64,000 nucleotides of DNA from positions 20,257 through 84,256 of the forward strand of contig JAFUWZ010000026.1 of assembly GCA_017471045.1 (NCBI GenBank). Reading direction: 5' to 3'. This DNA comes from Bacteroidales bacterium. Lineage in GTDB: Bacteria > Bacteroidota > Bacteroidia > Bacteroidales > UBA932. The notes under the pieces are model-generated. The model saw only the letters and a program-made list of their open reading frames with translations, made no database searches and was not told the DNA's origin. Shown piece by piece: positions 1-8,665 of the stretch; positions within the stretch are counted from its first letter, which is position 1, and the number at the start of each line of letters is the position of its first letter. The translations under genes were made by a program, and so were the position numbers.

Positions 1-721
1 CCAGGGGCGCTTCGCGGATCAGCCAGCGCCGTGTCAGTTTGTTCTCGGTGCAGTAGCTGAAAGAAATCGTGGCGGTCAGCACGAGTGCCGCCGCATAGGG
101 CGAGGCCGTCAGGGTCAGGATGAACAGGATGATGATCAGCCCGATACAGGCGATGAACCAGCCTGAAAAACCCTCGCGGTAGAGGACGAAGATAAATCCG
201 ACATAAACCAGGGCGGAGCCGGTCTCGCTCTCCGCCACGATCGTGAGCATCGGGACGGCGATGATGGCGGCGACCAGCAGCAGGTGCTTGAAGTTGGAAA
301 GCTTGAAATTCTGGCGGCTCATCACGGCCGCCAGCACGAGGGACGTGGTGATTTTCGATACTTCGGCCGGCTGGAAGCTGATCGGCCCGAATTGGAACCA
401 GGACCGGGAACCCTTGACTTCCGTGCCCAGGAAGATGACGGCCACGAGCAGGAAGAGGACGATCAGGTAAGTCGGGACCGAAATGACTTCCCAGAGCCGG
501 GGATTGAAGAGGAAGAGGATCAGCGTGCCCAGTCCCAGGCCGCTGAGGATCCAGACGAACTGCTTGCCGCTGCGGGTTGCGAAATCCAGGATGCCGGCCG
601 TCTCGCTGGCGTGCGAGGAAGCGTAGATGTTGAGCCAGCCGATCAGGACCAGCAGCAGGTAGCAGATCACCAGCTTCCAGTCCACGGTCTGTCGGATGCT
701 TCGTTTGGAGGAGTTCGCCAT
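1..721 (-). CDS. rodA: RodA, SEDS peptidoglycan polymerase (C-terminus off window)
   Basis: SEDS-family glycan polymerase that works with class B PBP2 to build lateral-wall peptidoglycan in the inner membrane. Translated by eye from the ATG at 721, it reads MANSSKRSIRQTVDWKLV and then a run of hydrophobic segments. The family signature GSRSWFQFGPISFQPAEVSK lies at about residues 104-123. At about residue 165 the loop reads ESETGSALVY, where relatives usually have a D in DTGS or DLGT. Only the first 240 or so residues are inside the window. It is the last visible gene of the mreBCD-mrdA-rodA operon and starts 6 bases after the mrdA stop. Identity is secure; the end is not seen. Confidence 0.93.
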   Translation of the reverse strand, partial: MANSSKRSIRQTVDWKLVICYLLLVLIGWLNIYASSHASETAGILDFATRSGKQFVWILSGLGLGTLILFLFNPRLWEVISVPTYLIVLFLLVAVIFLGTEVKGSRSWFQFGPISFQPAEVSKITTSLVLAAVMSRQNFKLSNFKHLLLVAAIIAVPMLTIVAESETGSALVYVGFIFVLYREGFSGWFIACIGLIIILFILTLTASPYAAALVLTATISFSYCTENKLTRRWLIREAPL

Positions 722-727
722 GGCCGC

Positions 728-2569
728 CTAGTCTTTCTTGACCCGCGACATCAGGTCGCCCTGGAGGACCCTGTCCTCGACATACTTGCGTTCCTCCCGG
801 ATGCTGCCGGTCAGGTACTTCTCCACGAGCAGGGACGCGATCGGGCAGGCCCAGGTCGCGCCGAATCCCGCGTTCTCGATATAGGCCGCCACGGCGATCT
901 TGGGATCGTCTTTGGGGGCGAAGCAGATGAAGACCGAGTTGTCGGCGCCGCGCGGATTCTGGGCCGTGCCGGTCTTGCCGCAGACGTCCTTGCCGGGAAT
1001 GGCGGCCGCGAAGGCCGTGCCGCCGGCGGCGCCGCCGCCGTTCACGGCCATGTACATCCCCTGCGCCGCCAGGTCGAAATACTCGGCGTCCACCTTCGGA
1101 TAGACTTTCTCCTTGTATTTCGGATCGATGTCGATGCCGGGAGAATCCTTGATGATGTGCGGGATGTAGTAGAAGCCGCGGTTGGCCACCGTCGCGCAGA
1201 GATTGGCGATCTGCAGCGGCGTCACGCCGATCTCACCCTGGCCGATGGACAGGGAGATGATGGTCGTGAACTTCCAGCCCTTCTTGCCATAGACCTTGTT
1301 GTAGTAATTGGAGGTAGGGATGTTGCCGCCGAGCTCCGCCGGGAAGTCGCTGCCGAGCTTGTGGCCGAATCCGAAGCTGGACACGTAGTCCCGCCAGACG
1401 TCGAAGGATTCCTGGATGTTCTCGTATTTCTTGTTGTCCAGGATGTTGCGGAAGACGTAGCAGAAGTAACCGTTGCAGGAGGTCGCGATGGCGTCCAGCA
1501 GGGCCAGCGGCGAGGCGTGGCCGTGGCAGCCGAGGCGCCGGCCGTTGCCGTAGGGGAAACCGCGGCTGCACGGGTAGCGGTCGGAGGGCTTGAGCACGCC
1601 TTCCTGCAGCCCGATCAAGCCGTTGACCAGCTTGAAGACGGATCCGGGCGGGTAGGAGGCCTGCACCGTGCGGTTGAACATCGGCTTGTAGGGGTTCTTG
1701 GCGATCTCGGAATAATGCTGGCTGATGTCAGCGAGGACATCCACGTCGATACCCGGACTGGAAACCATCGCCAGGATCTCGCCGGTTGCGGGCTCGATGG
1801 CCACGACGCTGCCGACCTTGTTCTGCATCAGTTCCTGGCCGTATTGCTGGAGTTCGGCGTCGATCGTCGTGACGATATCCTTGCCGGGGACGGCTTCCTT
1901 GTCCATTTCACCGTCCATATAGGCGTTCTGGATCTGGTTATGGGAGTCGCGCAGGTAGATGTGGTAGCCCTTTTCGCCGCGCAGGTCCTGCTCGCGCGCC
2001 GCCTCGATGCCGGTCTTGCCCGCATAGTCGCCGGAGCGGTATTCGCCCGGATGCTTCTTGATGAAGTCGGCGTCCACCTCGGACACGTAGCCGAGCAGGT
2101 TGCCGCCGGCGTTGAACGGGTAGCTGCGGATCGAGCGCATCTGTCCCCGGAAACCGGGAAATTTGTACTGCAGCTCGGCAAACTGCATATAGTTCTCGGG
2201 CGGGATCTTTTTGAGCATCACGACCGTTTGGTAGCCGATGCGGCTGCGGTTCTTGCGGTATTCCGCCATCTTTTCCCGGATCAGGTCCGCGCTGACGCCC
2301 AGCGACTCGGCCAGCTGGAGGGTATCGAAGGGCTTGACCTCGCGCGGGGTGACGAGGATGTCGTAGGAGACGGTATTGCCGACGATGATCTTGCCGTTAC
2401 GGTCGTAGATGATCCCCCGGGTGGGGTAGATCGTCTCATAGACCATTGAGTTGTTGGAGGCGTCCCGCTTGTACTTGTCATTCAGGATCTGGATGACAAA
2501 CAGTTTGGTGATCAGAATGCCGGCAGCGACCCCGAGACCGATGAGCAGTTTGGTGGTCCGGTTGTTCAT
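728..2569 (-). CDS. mrdA: Penicillin-binding protein 2 (class B transpeptidase)
   Basis: Elongation-specific D,D-transpeptidase of 613 residues, cross-linking peptidoglycan with RodA. A short cytoplasmic start is followed by one membrane anchor (about residues 7-28), a PBP dimerisation/pedestal domain, then the transpeptidase domain. The active-site serine motif reads YPPGSVFK (SxxK), the second motif is SCN in ATSCNGYF, and the third is KTGTAQNP. The length is normal for the family. Its start overlaps the mreD stop by 4 bases, which suggests translational coupling, and rodA follows directly. The call is firm. Confidence 0.96.
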   Translation of the reverse strand: MNNRTTKLLIGLGVAAGILITKLFVIQILNDKYKRDASNNSMVYETIYPTRGIIYDRNGKIIVGNTVSYDILVTPREVKPFDTLQLAESLGVSADLIREKMAEYRKNRSRIGYQTVVMLKKIPPENYMQFAELQYKFPGFRGQMRSIRSYPFNAGGNLLGYVSEVDADFIKKHPGEYRSGDYAGKTGIEAAREQDLRGEKGYHIYLRDSHNQIQNAYMDGEMDKEAVPGKDIVTTIDAELQQYGQELMQNKVGSVVAIEPATGEILAMVSSPGIDVDVLADISQHYSEIAKNPYKPMFNRTVQASYPPGSVFKLVNGLIGLQEGVLKPSDRYPCSRGFPYGNGRRLGCHGHASPLALLDAIATSCNGYFCYVFRNILDNKKYENIQESFDVWRDYVSSFGFGHKLGSDFPAELGGNIPTSNYYNKVYGKKGWKFTTIISLSIGQGEIGVTPLQIANLCATVANRGFYYIPHIIKDSPGIDIDPKYKEKVYPKVDAEYFDLAAQGMYMAVNGGGAAGGTAFAAAIPGKDVCGKTGTAQNPRGADNSVFICFAPKDDPKIAVAAYIENAGFGATWACPIASLLVEKYLTGSIREERKYVEDRVLQGDLMSRVKKD

Positions 2570-3081
2570 AGGTCGTGGTCATTGGTGGCCAGGGTATGCG
2601 ACAGGAGCAGGGACAGGAGCAGGCCGGCGGCGAGGGATACGGCGAAACGGATCGTGTTGAAGAGGAAAGGCCGCGTCGCCGCGCCGTCCGCCCAGATGTA
2701 AATCAGCAGGAAGAGGGTCTGCGCCATCACGAGGGCGACCGACATCTTGGTCACGCCGTGCTTGCGGATGGAGATATCCTCCTTGCGGGCGAAGAATTCG
2801 CTGCCGAAAATCAGGTAGATGATGCCTTTGCGCGCCAGTGCGACCGGGACGAGGGCGAGGGCGTTCAGGCCGATGACCCCTTCGGCAAGGAAATCCACCG
2901 CCAGCCCGGATACGAAGGCCAGGATCATGGCGAAGACGGTCCCGAAGCGGATCGGGAGCATCAGGATCATCACCGGGAGGATGGACAGCATGAGATACGG
3001 CGACACGTGCAGGTAGTTGCAGATCAGGATCTGCAAGATCAGCAGGAGGAAGTAGGTCAGGAAATAGTGCTGGCGTTTCAT
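2566..3081 (-). CDS. mreD: Rod shape-determining protein MreD
   Basis: Small integral membrane protein (171 residues) of the rod complex. It opens with a charged MKRQHYF followed by about five hydrophobic segments, and has no enzymatic motifs, as usual for MreD. Sequence conservation in MreD is weak, so the call rests on hydrophobicity, size and position exactly between mreC and mrdA. It overlaps both neighbours by 4 bases. It probably bridges MreC to the RodA-PBP2 pair in the inner membrane. Confidence 0.9.
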   Translation of the reverse strand: MKRQHYFLTYFLLLILQILICNYLHVSPYLMLSILPVMILMLPIRFGTVFAMILAFVSGLAVDFLAEGVIGLNALALVPVALARKGIIYLIFGSEFFARKEDISIRKHGVTKMSVALVMAQTLFLLIYIWADGAATRPFLFNTIRFAVSLAAGLLLSLLLSHTLATNDHDL

Positions 3082-3917
3082 CTCTGATCCGGGCTTTCGA
3101 GGTTTTCCAGGTTGATGATCTCGTCCCGGCCGGCATTTTCGACCACCGTCACGAAGCGGAGGGCCGTGAAATTCTCGAACAGGTGGACTTCGATCTCATT
3201 GACGGCACCGTTGACGATGCGGGATTCGCCGGCCACTCCGAGCGGGATGTCCGGCGGGAAGATGGCCGAATAGCCGCTGGTCCAGACCGTGTCTCCGGGC
3301 GCATACTTGAACTGGAGGGGAATCTCTTTGAGCAGGGCTTTGTCCACGGATTTTCCGTCCCAGGACAGCGGCCCGACCGCCCCTTCCTTCCCGATCCGGG
3401 AGCTGACGCTGATCTCGCTGTTCATGAAGGAGAGTCCGTAGGAGTAGTGCTTGTCCACGGCATCGATGATGCCCACGACGCCGCGGTTGGTGATGATGCC
3501 CGACTGCGGGCGGATCCCGTCTTCGGCGCCCTTGTTGATGATGAAGTAGTTGTGCTGCTTGTTGCGGCTGATCTTCATAATCGTGGCCGGGGTGAAGACA
3601 TAGTCCCCGTAGGACTTGAACTCGGCGCTGAGCGAGTCGCTGTACACCCGGTCATCCCGCTCGCGGTATTCCTTGAGCTGCTGGTTCAGGAGGGCGTTTT
3701 CATTGGCGAGGCGCTCGTTCTCCTTGTTGAGGGAGAAATAGTGCCGGAGATTGTCGCTGCCGCCCCAGACTCTGGCCATGAAAGTGTGGGAGATCCGCGA
3801 CAGCCACAGGCTCTGGAGTTCGTTGTTGCTTCGGAGCATATTCAGCGCAGCAATCTCCAGGAGGATGAAGATTGCTGCGTTGAGAACCAGAGGTCCTATT
3901 TTCCGTCCCCGGGGCAT
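3078..3917 (-). CDS. mreC: Rod shape-determining protein MreC
   Basis: Bitopic periplasmic scaffold of 279 residues. There is one N-terminal membrane helix (about residues 9-26), a coiled coil around residues 60-90 (SLNKENERLANENALLNQQL), and then the beta-rich MreC domain containing the characteristic NKGAEDGIRPQSGIITNRGVVG stretch in two halves. MreC activates PBP2 and RodA and links them to cytoplasmic MreB. The gene begins at the base where mreB ends and overlaps mreD by 4 bases. The call is firm. Confidence 0.95.
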   Translation of the reverse strand: MPRGRKIGPLVLNAAIFILLEIAALNMLRSNNELQSLWLSRISHTFMARVWGGSDNLRHYFSLNKENERLANENALLNQQLKEYRERDDRVYSDSLSAEFKSYGDYVFTPATIMKISRNKQHNYFIINKGAEDGIRPQSGIITNRGVVGIIDAVDKHYSYGLSFMNSEISVSSRIGKEGAVGPLSWDGKSVDKALLKEIPLQFKYAPGDTVWTSGYSAIFPPDIPLGVAGESRIVNGAVNEIEVHLFENFTALRFVTVVENAGRDEIINLENLESPDQR

Positions 3918-4939
3918 TATCTCATCAGGAAGGAGTAGTGGTCCGTGTTCTTGAGGGCGATGCAGGTGCCCCGCGCAACGGCGCGCAGCGGGTCTTCCGC
4001 CACGTGGAAGGGGATGTTGACCTTCTCGGTGAAACGCTGGGCGATACCGCGCAGGAGCGATCCGCCGCCCGACAGGAAAATGCCGTTCTCGACGATGTCG
4101 GAATAGAGCTCCGGCGGCGTCTGCTCCAGCACATGGAGGATGGAGGATTCGATCTTGGCGATGGACTTGTCCAGGCAGTGGGCGATCTCCTGGTAGGTGA
4201 TGGTCGCATCCACGGGGTGGGCGGTCATCAGGTTCGGCCCGCGCACGACGAAGGGCTCCGGCTCCTCGTCCAGGTTCGGGATGACGGCGCCGACGGCGAT
4301 TTTGACCTTTTCGGCCGTGATCTCGCCGACCCGGATGTTGTGCTGCTGCTTGAGGTAATACTGGATGTCGGTCGTGAAGACGTCGCCCGCGGTACGGATG
4401 CTGTCTTGGATCACGATGCCGCCGAGGGAGATGACGGCGATCTCGGTGGTGCCGCCGCCGATATCGACGACCATGTTGCCCTTCGGCGCTTCGACTTCAA
4501 GGCCGATACCGAGGGCCGCGGCCATCGGTTCGTAGATCAGGTACACTTCGCGCGCCCCCGCGTGCTCGGAAGAGTCACGTACGGCCCGGATCTCGACTTC
4601 CGTACTGCCGGAAGGGATGCCGACGACGACCTTGAGGTTGGGGGTGAATAGATGCTTGTGCTTTTTGTTGACGCTTTTGATGAAGCCGCGGATCATCATT
4701 TCCGCCGCGTTGAAGTCTGCGATGACGCCGTCCCGCAGGGGGCGGATGGTCTTGATGCCGGGATTCACGCGCTCGTGCATCAGTTTCGCTTTCTGTCCGA
4801 GCGCGATGCACTTGCCGGTATTATTGTCGATCGCCACGATGCTCGGCTCGTCCAGCGCGATCACGTCGTGCTGGAAAATGACGGTATTGGCGGTACCGAG
4901 GTCGATGGCGAGTTCTTGGTTCAGGAATGAAAAAGCCAT
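3917..4939 (-). CDS. mreB: Cell shape-determining actin homologue MreB
   Basis: Bacterial actin of 340 residues that polymerises under the inner membrane and orients elongation. The N-terminal phosphate loop reads IDLGTANTVIF, the second phosphate motif VVDIGGGTTEIAVIS lies near residue 160, and the adenosine region LSGGGSLLRG is near residue 290. The chain starts MAFSFLNQELAIDLG, a short amphipathic start seen in Bacteroidota MreB. It is the first gene of the operon. The upstream 75 bases are shared with divergent ispD; a minus-strand TACTTTTA is the nearest match to a -7 element for mreB, which is weak. Confidence 0.96.
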   Translation of the reverse strand: MAFSFLNQELAIDLGTANTVIFQHDVIALDEPSIVAIDNNTGKCIALGQKAKLMHERVNPGIKTIRPLRDGVIADFNAAEMMIRGFIKSVNKKHKHLFTPNLKVVVGIPSGSTEVEIRAVRDSSEHAGAREVYLIYEPMAAALGIGLEVEAPKGNMVVDIGGGTTEIAVISLGGIVIQDSIRTAGDVFTTDIQYYLKQQHNIRVGEITAEKVKIAVGAVIPNLDEEPEPFVVRGPNLMTAHPVDATITYQEIAHCLDKSIAKIESSILHVLEQTPPELYSDIVENGIFLSGGGSLLRGIAQRFTEKVNIPFHVAEDPLRAVARGTCIALKNTDHYSFLMR

Positions 4940-4971
4940 ATTATGCTGTAAATCTATCTTCTTGGATCAGA

Positions 4972-5002
4972 TTGTAAAAGTACGAATAAAAACTTAATTT
5001 TG
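4972..5002 (+). promoter_or_regulatory. Predicted Bacteroidota promoter for ispD
   Basis: TTG at 4972-4974, a 20-base spacer, then TAATTTTG at 4995-5002, a perfect TAnnTTTG. The start codon lies only 12-18 bases downstream, so the transcript would have a very short leader. Confidence 0.6.
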
Positions 5003-5014
5003 CAGTAAATATTT

Positions 5015-5728
5015 GTGCTTGTGGACAAAAAATTTTATGCGGTCATCATGGCGGCCGGCAGCGGAAGCCGGATGGGGGGGAATGTCCCCAAGCAGTTCCT
5101 TTCGCTCGGCGGCATCCCGATCCTGCGGAGGACGATCGAGCAGTTCACCCGCGCCTGTCCCGACGTGCAGGTTGTGACCGTGCTGCCCAAGGATTCCATC
5201 CCGGAATGGAAGCGGTATTGTGCCGGACATTTTTCCCATTGTCCCCAGCTCCTGGTCGAGGGCGGTATCACGCGGTTCCACTCCGTGCGGAATGCCCTGG
5301 CGAAAATCCCGGACGGGGTGACGGTGGCGGTTCAGGACGGGGTCCGGCCGCTGGTGTCCGTGGACCTGATCCGGCGGATGGCCGCGCGGATGGAGGAGGT
5401 GCGGGCGCTGATCCCCGTCGTGCCGATGGTCGACACCCTGAAGGTGTTGGAACGGGATGCTTCCGGGCAGTTGCAGACGGCACCCGGCGCCGAGGCGGAC
5501 AGGAGTTCCATCTTCGCCGCCCAGACGCCCCAGATGTTCCGTTCGGAAGATCTCAAGGCCGCTTATGCCCAGGCCTACGACCGTTCTTTCACGGACGATG
5601 CATCCGTCGCCCGGAGAAAAGAAATACCTCTCTCCTACATCGAGGGAGAGAGGTTCAATCTCAAGATTACGACGCCGGACGACCTGCAGCTGGCTGAGGC
5701 GATCCTGCGGATCAACGGGGAACAGTAG
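5015..5728 (+). CDS. ispD: 2-C-methyl-D-erythritol 4-phosphate cytidylyltransferase
   Basis: Third step of the non-mevalonate isoprenoid pathway: MEP plus CTP gives CDP-ME and pyrophosphate, in the cytoplasm. The nucleotidyltransferase signature AAGSGSRMGGNVPKQFL lies near residues 13-29, followed by VQDGVRPLV (about residue 106) and the C-terminal TDDASVARRK. The 237-residue length fits the family. There is no ATG before the glycine-rich loop, so the start is GTG at 5015 or the in-frame GTG at 5021; the second would remove two residues. It is convergent with the regulator to its right, whose stop follows immediately. Confidence 0.95.
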   Translation: MLVDKKFYAVIMAAGSGSRMGGNVPKQFLSLGGIPILRRTIEQFTRACPDVQVVTVLPKDSIPEWKRYCAGHFSHCPQLLVEGGITRFHSVRNALAKIPDGVTVAVQDGVRPLVSVDLIRRMAARMEEVRALIPVVPMVDTLKVLERDASGQLQTAPGAEADRSSIFAAQTPQMFRSEDLKAAYAQAYDRSFTDDASVARRKEIPLSYIEGERFNLKITTPDDLQLAEAILRINGEQ

Positions 5729-6229
5729 CTACGCCGTCTCGTGGAGGGCGATGCTGCGGTTGGAGTAGTCCTTGACCCAGATCTGCCGTTCGAACGCCTC
5801 GTCCAGGGCGATCATCGTGTCCGTGGCCTGGATGAAGGGGATGTTCTGGATGGTGTCCAGGAGCACTTCCATCAGGTGGTCGTTGTCAAAGCAATATAGC
5901 TTGACGAGCAGGGCCGCCTTTCCGGTCACAAAATGGCATTCGACAATCTCGGGAATCTTCTTGAGGGCCGCCACGACTTCCGGATACTTGCTGGCTTCGG
6001 ACAGGGTCACGCTGATGAAGGCGCAGACGTTGAGCCCGAGGGTGGAGGGCTTGACGATGAGCCGGGATCCCGTGATGATGCCGTTGGCCTCCATTTTTTT
6101 GACCCGTTGGTGGATGGCCGCACCGGAGACGCCGCACTCCCGTGCGATCTCCAGGTAAGGCATGCGCGCATTGTTGACAAGGAACGAGAGGATCTTCTGG
6201 TCCGTCTTGTCGATGTGGTAAGATGTCAT
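5729..6229 (-). CDS. Lrp/AsnC family transcriptional regulator
   Basis: Feast/famine-type DNA-binding protein of 166 residues. The N-terminal winged HTH reads IDKTDQKILSFLVNNARMPYLE and then GVSGAAIHQRVKKMEANGII. The C-terminal half is a RAM/AsnC ligand domain with alternating strands (CAFISVTL, VECHFVTGKAALLVKL). The family binds amino acids and forms octamers, but nothing here identifies the effector. It is transcribed alone, 10 bases downstream of the topA stop and on the same strand, so it may also be read through from topA. Confidence 0.9.
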   Translation of the reverse strand: MTSYHIDKTDQKILSFLVNNARMPYLEIARECGVSGAAIHQRVKKMEANGIITGSRLIVKPSTLGLNVCAFISVTLSEASKYPEVVAALKKIPEIVECHFVTGKAALLVKLYCFDNDHLMEVLLDTIQNIPFIQATDTMIALDEAFERQIWVKDYSNRSIALHETA

Positions 6230-6239
6230 ATATCAGTTA

Positions 6240-8564
6240 CTAAGATGATTTCTTGGGACCGCGGTGACGGGTGCGGGTGGTGGGTTGCGTGCCACTGACG
6301 ATGGCCTTGCATTCCTCTTCCGTCAGGGTGGCGGCATCTTTTCCTCTCGGGATGCGGTAGTTGCGTCCGTCATGCTTGAGGTAGGGACCGTAGCGGCCGT
6401 TCATGATGGAGATCCCGCTGTCGGCAAACTCGGTGAGGACCGCGTTCATGGGGGTCCGGTTTTGTTCCTGGACGATCAGGCGGATGCATTCTTCCTCGGT
6501 GATGGACATCGGATTGCTGCCCTTGGGCAGGGAGATGTTTTTGTCTCCGTACTTGAGATAAGGGCCGAACCGTCCCCGGTGGAGGACGATGTCCACGCCT
6601 TCGTAACGGCCGGCCGTACGGGGCAGCTGGAAGAGTTTCAGGGCTTCTTCGAGGGTGATGCTTTCGATGAGCTGTCCCCGGTCCAGGCTCGCGAACTGCC
6701 GTTTTTCGGCCGGTCCTTTCTGGACATAGGCGCCGAACTGGCCGAATTTGGCGACGATCTCTTCACCGTCCGGAGCCGTGCCCAGCACCCGCGAAATGCG
6801 GCTGTACTGACGGTCGGACAAGGCCTCGTCCACTTTCTGGTGGAAAGGCGCGTAAAAGTCCCGGATGACCTGATTCCACTGCAGCTCGCCGGCGGCGATG
6901 CGGTCGAAATCTTCCTCCACGTTGGCCGTGAAATCGTAACTCATGATGCCCGGAAAGTTCTTGACCAGATAATCGGTCACGATCATCCCGATCTCCTGGG
7001 GGAGCAGCCGGCCTTTCTCGGCGCCGACCACTTCGGTCTTGGGCAGGCTCGTGACGGCCCCGTCCTTGAGCAGGAAGTTGGTGACGGGCACTTTCTGGCC
7101 CTCCTTGTCGCCCTTGACGACATAGCCGCGGCTGGATGTCAGGGTCGTGATGGTCGGCGAGTAAGTGGAAGGCCGGCCGATGCCGAGCTCTTCCAGTTTC
7201 TTGATGAGCGTGCCTTCCGAATAACGGGCGGGGGCGCTGCTGAATTTGCATTCCGCCGTGATGCTGCGGGCTTCAAGCCGGTCGCCGGGCTTCATCTCCG
7301 GCAGGATCACGCCTTCGCCCTCGTTCTCGTTTTCGCCGGCGTTGTCCATATAGACCTTGAGGAAGCCGTCAAAGACAATGTTGGTCGCCTGGATGTTGAA
7401 CAATTCGCTCCGGCGGTCCGAGCGGACCTTGATCGTCGTGTTGAGCGTCTTGGCTTCCGCCATCTGCGAAGCGGCGGTCCGCTTCCAGATCAGGTTGTAG
7501 AGTTTCTGCTCCTGGGTTGTGCCTTGGATGGCGGTCCGCTCGATGACGGTCGGGCGGATGGCTTCGTGGGCTTCCTGGGCGCCTTTGGACCGGGTCCGGT
7601 ACTGGCGGGGCTGGTGGTACTGCGCGCCGAAATGCTCGATGATGAATTTCTTGGCCGTGCCGAGTGCCAGCGAAGAAAGGTTCGTGGAGTCGGTACGCAT
7701 ATAGGTGATCAGGCCGCGCTCATACAGGGCCTGGGCGACGCGCATCGTGGTGCTGACCGGGAAGTGCAGCACGCGGGCCGCTTCCTGCTGGAGGGTGGAA
7801 GTGGTGAACGGGGCGCCGGGATGGCGCGTCCCGTCTTTCGCATCCACGTTGGCGACGGAATAAACGGCGTCGATGCTGTCAAGCAGGAACTGTTCGGCCT
7901 CAGCCGCCGAATCGAAACGCGTTTCCAGCGTGGCTTTGACCTTGGTGGCGGCGGATGTCCCAGCCGGGTGGAACAGGGCGTCGACGCGGTAGAAAGGCTT
8001 GCTCTCGAACGCCATGATCTCCTTTTCCCGGTCTACGATCAGCCGCAGGGCGACGGACTGGACACGGCCGGCGGAAAGCTGCGGCCGGATCTTGCGCCAG
8101 AGGATGGGAGAAAGCTCGAATCCGACCAGGCGGTCCAGCACGCGGCGGGCCTGCTGGGCGTTGACCAGGTTCATGTCGATCTCGCGCGGATGGGCGATGG
8201 CATCCAGGACGGCCGTCTTGGTGATCTCATGGAAGGCAATGCGTTTCGTCTTGGCGGGATCCAGGCCCAGGGTCTCGGACAGGTGCCAGGAAATGGCTTC
8301 TCCTTCGCGGTCTTCATCGGAGGCTAGCCATACGGTCGAAGCGCTCTCCGAAAGCTTCTTGAGCTCGGCCACGATCTTCTTCTTGCCGGCCGGAACGACA
8401 TATTCCGGGGCGAAACCGTGGTCCAGGTCGACACTCAGTTTTTTCTCCTGCAGGTCGCGTATATGGCCGACGCTGGCCTTGATGGTGTATTGTTTCTTGT
8501 CCAGGAATCCACCGATGGTTTTGGCTTTTTCGGGAGACTCGACGATAATTAAATTCCCCTCCAT
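6240..8564 (-). CDS. topA: DNA topoisomerase I (type IA)
   Basis: Relaxes negative supercoils through a transient 5'-phosphotyrosine link. The TOPRIM domain starts at once with NLIIVESPEKAKTIGGFL, and DEDREGEAISWH gives the acidic metal site. The catalytic tyrosine is in GLITYMRTDSTNL. The C-terminus has three divergent repeats of the GRYGPYLKxG type (near residues 640, 690 and 745 of about 774) instead of Cys4 zinc fingers, the usual Bacteroidota arrangement. I start at the ATG at 8564 (MEGNLIIVES) because homologues begin there; an in-frame ATG at 8585 would add seven residues. Confidence 0.95.
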   Translation of the reverse strand: MEGNLIIVESPEKAKTIGGFLDKKQYTIKASVGHIRDLQEKKLSVDLDHGFAPEYVVPAGKKKIVAELKKLSESASTVWLASDEDREGEAISWHLSETLGLDPAKTKRIAFHEITKTAVLDAIAHPREIDMNLVNAQQARRVLDRLVGFELSPILWRKIRPQLSAGRVQSVALRLIVDREKEIMAFESKPFYRVDALFHPAGTSAATKVKATLETRFDSAAEAEQFLLDSIDAVYSVANVDAKDGTRHPGAPFTTSTLQQEAARVLHFPVSTTMRVAQALYERGLITYMRTDSTNLSSLALGTAKKFIIEHFGAQYHQPRQYRTRSKGAQEAHEAIRPTVIERTAIQGTTQEQKLYNLIWKRTAASQMAEAKTLNTTIKVRSDRRSELFNIQATNIVFDGFLKVYMDNAGENENEGEGVILPEMKPGDRLEARSITAECKFSSAPARYSEGTLIKKLEELGIGRPSTYSPTITTLTSSRGYVVKGDKEGQKVPVTNFLLKDGAVTSLPKTEVVGAEKGRLLPQEIGMIVTDYLVKNFPGIMSYDFTANVEEDFDRIAAGELQWNQVIRDFYAPFHQKVDEALSDRQYSRISRVLGTAPDGEEIVAKFGQFGAYVQKGPAEKRQFASLDRGQLIESITLEEALKLFQLPRTAGRYEGVDIVLHRGRFGPYLKYGDKNISLPKGSNPMSITEEECIRLIVQEQNRTPMNAVLTEFADSGISIMNGRYGPYLKHDGRNYRIPRGKDAATLTEEECKAIVSGTQPTTRTRHRGPKKSS

Positions 8565-8665
8565 ATCTTCACATTTTAATTTCACTTTGCAAAGAAAATC
8601 ACAATCGGGCGAATTTTCAAAATTTAATCGTTAATTTTGTATTTCTTAGGAATGACTGCAAGCGT

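Noticed and set aside
284-2449. 721-codon open frame on the plus strand opposite rodA/mrdA
   Set aside because: It is the complement of mrdA and rodA in a high-GC region, with Arg/Asp/Gly-rich, low-complexity translation and no start context; mrdA has all PBP motifs.
6264-8327. 687-codon plus-strand frame opposite topA
   Set aside because: Antisense shadow caused by high GC3; topA on the other strand has complete catalytic motifs.
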